Shown piece after piece: positions 58,658-64,000 of a stretch of 64,000 nt of DNA (position 1 is its first letter; the number at the start of each line of letters is the position of its first letter). Source of the DNA: Winogradskyella jejuensis (GTDB taxonomy: Bacteria; Bacteroidota; Bacteroidia; Flavobacteriales; Flavobacteriaceae); contig NZ_FQWS01000002.1 in the NCBI RefSeq assembly GCF_900129745.1, positions 124,001-188,000 of the forward strand, written 5' to 3'. The notes beneath the pieces were generated by a model. That model was not told the DNA's origin. It did not search any database and saw only the letters and a list, made by a program, of their open reading frames with translations. The position numbers were made by a program, and so were the translations under genes.

Positions 58658-58700
58658 AAATGGGTTGTTCTCTTAATGGAGAATAACCCATTTACTTTTT
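58658..58700 (+). terminator. Intrinsic terminator of the metalloprotease gene
   Basis: The stem AAATGGGTT ... AACCCATTT, with a second inner pairing (TTCTC / GAGAA), is followed by a T-rich stretch. Confidence 0.8.
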
Positions 58701-58792
58701 AAATGAATTTTTAACATACTTAAAATGTCAATAAGTTTTTTTTGCTCGTTTTAATACTGAATATTTTTTAAATTAGCTCAATAGTTATAGAC

Positions 58793-59068
58793 ATGGATTT
58801 TCAAGAGAAAATAAAAGAACAGTTATTAGTTGAAGAAGAAGTTGTAAAACAGAATGAAATTGTTTTGTTTAATGATGATGTTAATACCTTTGACCACGTA
58901 ATCGATACATTGATTTACGCTTGTGACCATACACCAGAACAAGCAGAGCAGTGTTCTATAATTGTGCATTACAAAGGAAAGTGTACTGTTAAGACTGGTG
59001 CTTATGACGATTTAAAACCTCGATGTTCTAAACTACTGCAAGCTGGACTCAGTGCAGAGATAGTATAA
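58793..59068 (+). CDS. clpS: ATP-dependent Clp protease adaptor ClpS
   Basis: This 91-residue protein delivers N-degron substrates to ClpAP/ClpCP. It shows the core LFNDDVNTFDHVIDTL and the C-terminal GKCTVKTGAYDDLKP. Its position after tpiA-prmA is a conserved flavobacterial order. It is convergent with the sulfur cluster across a shared terminator. Confidence 0.95.
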   Translation: MDFQEKIKEQLLVEEEVVKQNEIVLFNDDVNTFDHVIDTLIYACDHTPEQAEQCSIIVHYKGKCTVKTGAYDDLKPRCSKLLQAGLSAEIV

Positions 59069-59070
59069 AT

Positions 59071-59098
59071 AAAAAATCCCGCAATTGCGGGATTTTTT
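59071..59098. terminator. Bidirectional terminator between clpS and the HMA gene
   Basis: A perfect palindrome (AAAAAATCCCGCAA / TTGCGGGATTTTTT, 14-bp arms) is flanked by A and T runs on both sides. Confidence 0.92.
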
Positions 59099-59118
59099 AT
59101 TACATAGAAATTAAGTAT

Positions 59119-59391
59119 TTACTTCTTCATTCTGCCAACAGCACAGCTCACAAAAGATTTGGCTTTTTTAGGAAGCGTATTTGCTTCGCCTTTCAATGGA
59201 TAGCCTAAGTCTGAGAGTTTTTTTGTGACACTTTCTAATTGAGTGTCCAATTCAAAATTCAGAGAAACTTCATCGGTTTCGTTATTCACAATCACACCCG
59301 AAATACCTTCAATTTTTAAAAGTTGGGTAACTATAGTATTAGCGCACCCACCACATTTTAAATTCTGTATTTTCAGCGTCGTTGAGCCCAT
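59119..59391 (-). CDS. Heavy-metal-associated (HMA) domain protein
   Basis: This 90-residue protein has a ferredoxin-like HMA fold with a CGGC metal site (LKCGGCANTI). A short tail with one more cysteine (VSCAVGRM) follows. The family carries copper or other soft metals, but the CGGC and its place at the end of a sulfur operon leave thiol/persulfide binding possible. It overlaps the DUF2892 gene end and is last in the minus-strand run. Confidence 0.85.
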   Translation of the reverse strand: MGSTTLKIQNLKCGGCANTIVTQLLKIEGISGVIVNNETDEVSLNFELDTQLESVTKKLSDLGYPLKGEANTLPKKAKSFVSCAVGRMKK

Positions 59392-59600
59392 TACTTAGCC
59401 TTAAGTTTACAAGTACTAATGCCCAAAATTTTATACAATGGGCAAAAGCTTATTAAGCTTGTAATTAGAAAAACGATAGCTACGCCCATTAAAACATAAG
59501 CCAATGTTCCTTCTATAACATTAAAATAGTAGAGTAGTGCTACTGCTACAGCAATAAGAATTCTTATTGTTTTGTCGATGTTGTTCATGTTTTTTTTCAT
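59391..59600 (-). CDS. DUF2892-family small membrane protein
   Basis: This 69-residue protein has two helices (about 12-28, 33-52) and two cysteines near the end (FCPLYKILGISTC). DUF2892 proteins are found fused to or beside rhodaneses such as YgaP, consistent with the neighbouring MBL-rhodanese gene. It lies 12 bp after that gene and overlaps the HMA gene by 1 base. Confidence 0.85.
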   Translation of the reverse strand: MKKNMNNIDKTIRILIAVAVALLYYFNVIEGTLAYVLMGVAIVFLITSLISFCPLYKILGISTCKLKAK

Positions 59601-59612
59601 AATTCAATGGTA

Positions 59613-61019
59613 TTAGAGTGTTGACGGACAAACAAAATCTGTAGTTGGTAAATCCGTTTTCTTTATGGCTGCAAAACCGCCAGCAATATCTACAAGATTA
59701 TTAAATCCTCTTGCTTTTAGAATCGATGCGGCAATGACAGAACGATAACCACCAGCACAATGGATGTGATACGTTTTATCTTTGCTTACTTTATTCATGT
59801 TGTCGTTAATATAATCTAGAGCAAAATGCTGAGCGTCCTCTAAGTGAGTCGAATTATATTCGCCATCCTTTCTTACATCAAGAATATTTATATTTCCTTT
59901 TTTTACGCGTTCAGCAAATTCTTCTGCAGATATAGACTCTAAAGTTTCGATATCTTTTCCTGATTTTTGCCAAGCTTCAATACCGCCTTCTAAATATCCT
60001 AAGGTATTATCGTAGCCAACGCGAGATAATCTGGTAACTGCTTCGGCCTCTTTTCCTTCAGGTACTACCAAAATTATAGGCTGTTTAAGATCTGTTATTA
60101 GAGCGCCAACCCATGGTGCAAATTGCCCATTAAGCCCTATAAAAATTGAATTTGGGATGTGACCTTTTACGTATTCAGATTGTGGACGAACATCTAAAAC
60201 CAAAGCAGACTCATGATTAGCTAAAGCTTCAAAATCTTCAGGATTTAGTGGTGTATCTCCCTTTTGAAGAACCTCTTCAAACGTAGAATAGCCGGTTTTA
60301 TTTAGCATCGCATTTTTAGCAAAATACTGCGGTGGTGGTGCAATCCCATCGAGAACTTCTTTTACAAACTCATCCTTCGTCATATCTGCTCGTAAGGCAT
60401 AATTCGTTTTCTTTTGTTCACCTAAGATACCCACTGTTTCTTTACTAAGGTTTTTTCCGCAGGCAGAACCGGCGCCATGCGCAGGATAAACAATAACGTC
60501 ATCAGCTAAAGGCATAATTTTGTTTCTTAAAGAATCATAGAGCATTCCTGCTAAATCTTCCTTTGTTAAATCAGATTTTATCGCTAAATCTGGACGACCA
60601 ACATCTCCAAGAAATAAAGTATCTCCAGAGAAAATAGCATGGTCTTTTCCGTTTTCGTCAATTAATAAATAAGTCGAAGATTCTAAGGTGTGTCCTGGTG
60701 TGTGTAAGACCTTTATTGTTAGTTTTCCTAACTTAAATTCCTCATTATCTTTTGCTGAATGTATATCATAATCAGTGGTTGCGCCAGGTCCATAAACTAT
60801 TGTTGCGCCTGTTTTCTTTGCTAAATCTACATGCCCGGAAACAAAATCTGCATGAAAATGTGTTTCAAAAATATATTTGATTTTTGCATTATTGGCTTTA
60901 GCCTTATCTATGTATTGTTGCGTTTCTCTAAGTGGGTCTATAATTGCGACTTCGCCTTCAGACTCTATGTAATATGCGCCTTGTGCAAGGCATCCTGTGT
61001 ATAATTGTTCTATTTTCAT
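59613..61019 (-). CDS. MBL-fold persulfide-dioxygenase-like protein with two rhodanese domains
   Basis: The start is ATG 61019 (MKIEQLYTGCL); a 21-codon upstream extension would run into the promoter and operator. The 468-residue protein has a metallo-beta-lactamase domain (about 1-240) with ETHFHADFVSGH and HTPGHT, as in ETHE1/CstB-type proteins. Two rhodanese domains follow. The first (about 270-350) has VVPEGKE in the active loop and lacks the catalytic cysteine. The second has CAGGYRS with C421. Family members oxidise glutathione or protein persulfides to sulfite or move sulfane sulfur. It heads the DUF2892-HMA run and is preceded by a Crp/Fnr palindrome. Confidence 0.92.
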   Translation of the reverse strand: MKIEQLYTGCLAQGAYYIESEGEVAIIDPLRETQQYIDKAKANNAKIKYIFETHFHADFVSGHVDLAKKTGATIVYGPGATTDYDIHSAKDNEEFKLGKLTIKVLHTPGHTLESSTYLLIDENGKDHAIFSGDTLFLGDVGRPDLAIKSDLTKEDLAGMLYDSLRNKIMPLADDVIVYPAHGAGSACGKNLSKETVGILGEQKKTNYALRADMTKDEFVKEVLDGIAPPPQYFAKNAMLNKTGYSTFEEVLQKGDTPLNPEDFEALANHESALVLDVRPQSEYVKGHIPNSIFIGLNGQFAPWVGALITDLKQPIILVVPEGKEAEAVTRLSRVGYDNTLGYLEGGIEAWQKSGKDIETLESISAEEFAERVKKGNINILDVRKDGEYNSTHLEDAQHFALDYINDNMNKVSKDKTYHIHCAGGYRSVIAASILKARGFNNLVDIAGGFAAIKKTDLPTTDFVCPSTL

Positions 61020-61039
61020 TTTTTTCTTTTTTAGTGATA

Positions 61040-61047
61040 CAAATTTA
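61040..61047 (-). promoter_or_regulatory. -7 box of the MBL-rhodanese gene
   Basis: On the minus strand TAAATTTG matches TAnnTTTG exactly, 20 bp before the ATG. No TTG -33 element is present; a Crp/Fnr palindrome lies 19 bp upstream instead. Confidence 0.65.
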
Positions 61048-61066
61048 CAAAACGATATAATTGAAT

Positions 61067-61084
61067 ATGTGACATTTGTCACAT
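61067..61084. promoter_or_regulatory. Crp/Fnr-type operator ATGTGACA-TT-TGTCACAT
   Basis: A perfect 8-bp inverted repeat with a 2-bp centre fits the Crp consensus TGTGA-N6-TCACA. Its centre is 28 bp upstream of the -7 box, about -40 relative to the predicted start, the class-II activator position. The likely binder is the Crp/Fnr protein encoded at 62924-63559. Confidence 0.75.
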
Positions 61085-61088
61085 AGCG

Positions 61089-61889
61089 CTATAGAAGCTC
61101 TTTCCAAATAATGTAAAATCCCATGATTAAGGTGAAATAACCGAAGCCTTTCTTTAGTTTTTTTCCGTCGATGAATTTCGAGAGGTAAAGCCCAAAAATG
61201 ATTCCAATTATTGAAAGTGCTGTGAATATTAATAGAAAATTCCAATCGATTTCAACTGTTTTTAAATCGCCTAAAAAGCCAATTAATGATTTTATTGAAA
61301 TGATAAAAAGAGATGTGCCTATGGCTTTTTTCATGGGTAATCGTACAAAAAGCACTAAAACAGGGATATTAAGGAATCCACCACCAGCACCTACAAATCC
61401 ACTAATTATACCAGTCATTAATCCTAGAAAGAATACCATGTAAGGGTTGTATTTAAAAACTTCATCAGTGACTTCAGCAACACCTGTTTTATTTGATATC
61501 ATTGATAGACTTGCAAATAGCATGACTATAGCAAATACAAGCATTATGAAAATTCCACTTGTAACTTCAAAATCTCCAACATTAAACATTACTTCTGGTA
61601 GAACAGGAACCAAGTAGCGCCTAGTTAAGTAAACGCCAATAATAGATGGAATGGCAAAGATTAAAGCAGCTTTGAAATCAACAAGACCACGTTTTAAACT
61701 TTGAAACGCCCCAACTGTTGAAGTGGCGCCAACTACAAATAAAGAATATGCGGTGCCAACAATAGGGTTAAAGCCAAGTAGATATACTAAAATAGGTACA
61801 GTTAGGATAGAACCACCACCACCAATTAAACCCATGATGATTCCTGCGATTACAGAACTTATATATCCTAATATCTCTGTATGTTCCAT
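61089..61889 (-). CDS. TauE/SafE-family sulfite/organosulfur exporter
   Basis: This 266-residue protein has eight or so helices in two TauE repeats (GLIGGGGSILTVPILVYLLG and GFVGAGGGFLNIPVLVLF). The family exports sulfite or other sulfur anions. Here it would remove sulfite made by persulfide oxidation. It overlaps the stop/start of the upstream YedE-like gene by 1 base, so the YeeE-DUF6691-TauE trio is one transcript. Confidence 0.9.
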   Translation of the reverse strand: MEHTEILGYISSVIAGIIMGLIGGGGSILTVPILVYLLGFNPIVGTAYSLFVVGATSTVGAFQSLKRGLVDFKAALIFAIPSIIGVYLTRRYLVPVLPEVMFNVGDFEVTSGIFIMLVFAIVMLFASLSMISNKTGVAEVTDEVFKYNPYMVFFLGLMTGIISGFVGAGGGFLNIPVLVLFVRLPMKKAIGTSLFIISIKSLIGFLGDLKTVEIDWNFLLIFTALSIIGIIFGLYLSKFIDGKKLKKGFGYFTLIMGFYIIWKELL

Positions 61890-62305
61890 TAATGAGGGAG
61901 TTTATCTTTTAAAACGCCGTACATGTATGTTCCAAAAATTGCTGCGGCAATGACTATAATAATAGAAAATGCGCCAGTACCTAATAGGATATACATTGGT
62001 CCAGGGCATGCGCCACTGAGTGCCCAACCAAGTCCAAATATACTTCCACCTATAATATATCGTTTAAAACCTCTATCTTTTTTTGGGACTCTTATCAAAC
62101 GACCTTCAGTAGTTTTTATGCTCATCTTTTTTGAAATCAATAGCAATAGGATTCCTGTGGTAATCGCTGTGCCAATAATACCATACATATGAAAGGATTG
62201 AAACTTAAACATTTCAAAAATGCGGTACCATGAAACAGCCTCGGATTTTACTAATACAATTCCAAAGAATATACCAACCAGAAAAAATTTAATGTATTTA
62301 CTCAT
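61889..62305 (-). CDS. YeeE/YedE-type (DUF6691) sulfur transporter half
   Basis: This 138-residue membrane protein carries one YeeE repeat motif, GLGWALSGACPGP with C100. The second half of this transporter type is supplied by the neighbouring 185-residue gene. The family includes the thiosulfate channel TsuA, whose conserved cysteines pass sulfur species. It starts 2 bp after the upstream YeeE gene. Confidence 0.88.
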   Translation of the reverse strand: MSKYIKFFLVGIFFGIVLVKSEAVSWYRIFEMFKFQSFHMYGIIGTAITTGILLLLISKKMSIKTTEGRLIRVPKKDRGFKRYIIGGSIFGLGWALSGACPGPMYILLGTGAFSIIIVIAAAIFGTYMYGVLKDKLPH

Positions 62306-62307
62306 AA

Positions 62308-62865
62308 TTAAAATAAGATTGGAAATATTAAATGAATCATTATTAAACCACCGATAAAGAAGCCGATAACGGCAACTAAAGATGGTAATTGTAAACTACT
62401 AAGTCCTGTAATTGCATGTCCAGAGGTACAGCCGCCAGCATATCGCGTACCAAAACCAACTAAAAACCCGCCAATTATCAAAATTAGCATGCCTTTAATG
62501 GAGAAAATATTTTCCCAACTAAAAAGCTCATCTGGTAACAGAGATTTACCAGCATTTTTAAAGCCTAATTCGTTTAAAGCAGTTATGGATTGTTGACTTA
62601 AAGCGATATCTGTAGGATTAGAAAGCAAATGGTGAGCAATAAAACCACCAACAATAGCGCCCAGTACTACTGTGAGATTCCATCTATGGGCTTTCCAATC
62701 AAAATCGAAAAAAGCAACGCGCTTGCCAGCGCCACCCATAGAGCAAAGTGTGCGGAGGTTAGAAGACATACCAAATGTTCTTCCAAAATATAAGAGCAAG
62801 AACATGACAATAGCAATTAAAGGGCCAGAAACATACCATGGCCAGGGTTCTAAAATGTAATCCAT
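62308..62865 (-). CDS. YeeE/YedE-type sulfur transporter half
   Basis: This 185-residue protein carries the other YeeE repeat motif, GTRYAGGCTSGH with C146. Together with the DUF6691 gene it forms a split TsuA-like transporter for thiosulfate or another sulfane-sulfur compound. It is first in the YeeE-DUF6691-TauE operon and has its own promoter (62882-62909), although it lies only 58 bp after the regulator gene. Confidence 0.9.
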   Translation of the reverse strand: MDYILEPWPWYVSGPLIAIVMFLLLYFGRTFGMSSNLRTLCSMGGAGKRVAFFDFDWKAHRWNLTVVLGAIVGGFIAHHLLSNPTDIALSQQSITALNELGFKNAGKSLLPDELFSWENIFSIKGMLILIIGGFLVGFGTRYAGGCTSGHAITGLSSLQLPSLVAVIGFFIGGLIMIHLIFPILF

Positions 62866-62881
62866 AGGTTATTTTTTGTGA

Positions 62882-62909
62882 CAAAAATAAAGTTCTATAT
62901 CTAGGTCAA
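62882..62909 (-). promoter_or_regulatory. Promoter of the YeeE operon (TTG-N17-TATTTTTG)
   Basis: On the minus strand an exact -7 box TATTTTTG (62882-62889) has a TTG -33 element (62907-62909) at the preferred 17-bp spacing. It is the only full two-part Bacteroidota promoter I found in the window. Half-sites TGTAACA and TGTCACA overlap or flank it. Confidence 0.7.
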
Positions 62910-62923
62910 TGTTACAAAGGTTA

Positions 62924-63559
62924 CTAAAACTCTAAAACATCTATTTTGTTTCTGCCAAGTTCTATCTTCCCTTCTTTTTCTAATTGCTTAAGTAATCTAG
63001 AAATAACAACTCTAGATGTGTGTAAATCTTCAGCGATGTCTTGATGGGTAATATCTAGTTGAGTAGAGGCAGTTAATTTTACTTTATCGGTTAAATATTT
63101 AAATAATCGCTCATCCATTCTCATAAAGGCAAGCGTGTCAATGGTCTCTAACATCTCGTCAAAGCGTATTTGGTAACTCTCAAGAATAAAATTTCGCCAA
63201 CTTTCATTAGTATGAAACCATAGTTGCATGTTTTCTATAGGTATCATAATTACTTCAGTGTCTTCATCGGCTACAGCTCTAATTTTACTTGAAGATTTAG
63301 ACATGCAGCAAGTTAAAGACATCGCGCAGGTATCTCCAGATTCTAATACATAAATTAAGAGTTCTTCACCATTTTTATCTTCACGTAATATTTTGATATT
63401 TCCCTTAATCAATAGGGGAATAAATTTTAGCTTTTGACCTATATCGATAATGATATCGTCTTTTTTAAACGTTTTTAAGGTCGCGACTTTAGCAATACTA
63501 CCTATTAAGACTGAATCGAATAAATATTCGAAAGATTGAAGAGTATCTGTATGTACCAT
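62924..63559 (-). CDS. Crp/Fnr-family regulator of the sulfur cluster
   Basis: This 211-residue protein has an N-terminal cyclic-nucleotide-type beta-barrel (about 15-120), a dimer helix (about 125-150) and a winged helix-turn-helix (about 168-210). The usual phosphate-binding cassette is replaced by SGDTCAMSLTCCM with Cys78, Cys84 and Cys85, so cAMP binding is unlikely and thiol or persulfide sensing is plausible. The recognition helix TSRVVISRLLKQLE keeps the two arginines of CRP. A -7 box is 4 bp before the ATG, inside a 10-bp inverted repeat. Confidence 0.92.
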   Translation of the reverse strand: MVHTDTLQSFEYLFDSVLIGSIAKVATLKTFKKDDIIIDIGQKLKFIPLLIKGNIKILREDKNGEELLIYVLESGDTCAMSLTCCMSKSSSKIRAVADEDTEVIMIPIENMQLWFHTNESWRNFILESYQIRFDEMLETIDTLAFMRMDERLFKYLTDKVKLTASTQLDITHQDIAEDLHTSRVVISRLLKQLEKEGKIELGRNKIDVLEF

Positions 63560-63592
63560 ATATCAAAAATAGTGAATTCAACTTTTGATATA
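63559..63592. promoter_or_regulatory. Inverted repeat over the regulator's own promoter
   Basis: TATATCAAAA (63559-63568) and TTTTGATATA (63583-63592) are perfect 10-bp inverted arms with a 14-bp spacer. The -7 box (TATTTTTG on minus, 63564-63571) lies within it and is 4 bp from the ATG. Its position would let a dimer block the regulator's transcription. It does not resemble the TGTGACA site. Confidence 0.6.
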
Positions 63593-63645
63593 AATAGTTT
63601 GGTTGTTTTTTAAATAATGTATTATATTTGCACCCACTTAAAAAC

Positions 63646-63719
63646 GGCCTCGTGGCGCAACTGAATAGCGCATCTGATTACGGCTCAGAAGGTTACAGGT
63701 TTGAATCCTGTCGAGGTCA
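63646..63719 (+). tRNA. tRNA-Arg (anticodon ACG)
   Basis: A 74-base cloverleaf is complete. The acceptor GGCCTCG pairs with CGAGGTC (one G-T). The D arm is GCGC/GCGC, the anticodon stem TCTGA/TCAGA holds loop TTACGGC with anticodon ACG, and the T arm ACAGG/CCTGT holds loop TTTGAAT. The discriminator is A; CCA is not encoded. A34 is expected to be edited to inosine. Confidence 0.95.
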
Positions 63720-63729
63720 CGAATAAATC

Positions 63730-63762
63730 AAAAGCAAGCTAAAACTAATAGCTTGCTTTTTT
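63730..63762 (+). terminator. Terminator of tRNA-Arg
   Basis: The stem AAAAGCAAGCT / AGCTTGCTTTT with a 9-base loop is followed by T's. Confidence 0.85.
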
Positions 63763-63816
63763 GTTTTAGTAAGATTTTGATTTTCAAAGCGGAGCTTTGT
63801 CAGTCAAGACGAAGTC

Positions 63817-63832
63817 AATCTGTCGAGGTCAC
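63817..63832 (+). repeat. Second copy of the tRNA-Arg 3' end
   Basis: AATCTGTCGAGGTCAC repeats the last bases of the tRNA gene plus one flanking base (63704-63720) with one C missing; the final 13 bases are identical. It lies 112 bp further on and is followed by its own terminator. Confidence 0.75.
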
Positions 63833-63866
63833 AAAAAGCTCATCTAAACAGATGAGCTTTTTTTAT
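63833..63866. terminator. Terminator after the tRNA 3'-end copy
   Basis: A 13-bp stem AAAAAGCTCATCT / AGATGAGCTTTTT with loop AAAC lies between the tRNA region and the convergent gene fragment at 63875. Confidence 0.85.
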
Positions 63867-63874
63867 TTTCTAAT

Positions 63875-64000
63875 CTAATCTAAAGAATTCTTAGTTACAT
63901 AAGCCCTCCAACCGATAATTGCTAATTGCCATTTCTTAGCTTTAGTTAAATCTAGTTGTTGCTTAGTAAAAGATGGTAGCAAAAGCTTATTTGCTCTGGC
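63875..64000 (-). CDS. C-terminal fragment of an unidentified protein
   Basis: A minus-strand frame enters from the right edge and gives the last 41 residues before TAG (63875-63877), including KAKKWQLAIIGWRAYVTK. I do not recognise the family. It is convergent with tRNA-Arg and separated from it by two terminators. Confidence 0.5.
   Translation of the reverse strand, partial: ARANKLLLPSFTKQQLDLTKAKKWQLAIIGWRAYVTKNSLD

Noticed and set aside
61020..61082. 21-codon N-terminal extension of the MBL-rhodanese protein
   Set aside because: It would cover an exact -7 box and most of the Crp/Fnr palindrome; the family begins at MKIEQLY.
61045..61245. Small minus-strand ORF overlapping the Crp palindrome and tauE
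   Set aside because: Out of frame with tauE and covering the MBL-rhodanese promoter; not supported as a gene.

Overview
This window looks like a chromosomal segment of a marine Flavobacteriaceae (Bacteroidota). The evidence is low GC, repeated Bacteroidota-type -7 boxes (TAnnTTTG), no obvious Shine-Dalgarno sequences, type IX secretion (T9SS) type-B sorting domains, a sigma/FecR/TonB-receptor trio, a fused SecDF, DUF3667 and BT_3928-type proteins, and a proteorhodopsin with its retinal-forming Blh enzyme. Genus cannot be fixed from sequence alone; the Winogradskyella/Psychroserpens/Olleya group would fit.

Layout. 1-2.5 kb: tail of an unidentified gene, a DinB/YfiT-like protein, then proteorhodopsin and blh, divergent from a 109-bp spacer. 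2.5-8.6 kb: an ECF sigma/FecR/TonB-dependent receptor operon with a divergent, very acidic lipoprotein. 8.7-24.3 kb: housekeeping genes (ffh, folD, rluF, a HerA-like ATPase, queE, asnB, gyrB, mdh) with small enzymes between them. 24.4-32.6 kb: secDF, then lgt, yidD, cysS and folE on the minus strand. 32.7-43.0 kb: two giant T9SS type-B surface proteins flanking a small exported protein. They share an almost identical C-terminal third, and the second carries ten 77-residue repeats. 43-58.7 kb: rho, truA, an ABC exporter, two DUF3667 proteins, cdaA, folP, a DUF1599 protein, a DoxX-type protein, an oligopeptide-type permease, tpiA, prmA and a secreted HEIGH metalloprotease. 58.8-63.6 kb: clpS and a sulfur-handling cluster (Crp/Fnr regulator, two YeeE/YedE proteins, TauE, MBL-rhodanese, DUF2892, HMA). 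63.6-64 kb: tRNA-Arg(ACG) with a duplicated 3' end.

How parts work together. Proteorhodopsin plus Blh give light-driven proton export with on-site conversion of beta-carotene to retinal. The sigma/anti-sigma/receptor trio is a cell-surface signalling unit. The sulfur cluster resembles a persulfide/thiosulfate uptake and detoxification regulon. A near-perfect Crp/Fnr palindrome sits at class-II activator distance from the -7 box of its MBL-rhodanese gene, and a separate 10-bp inverted repeat covers the regulator's own promoter.

I found no CRISPR array, transposase, integrase or phage gene. The best leads for new biology are the paralogous T9SS pair with its sandwiched small protein, the Crp/Fnr sulfur regulon architecture, a set of probably leaderless transcripts, and a likely CTG-started permease.
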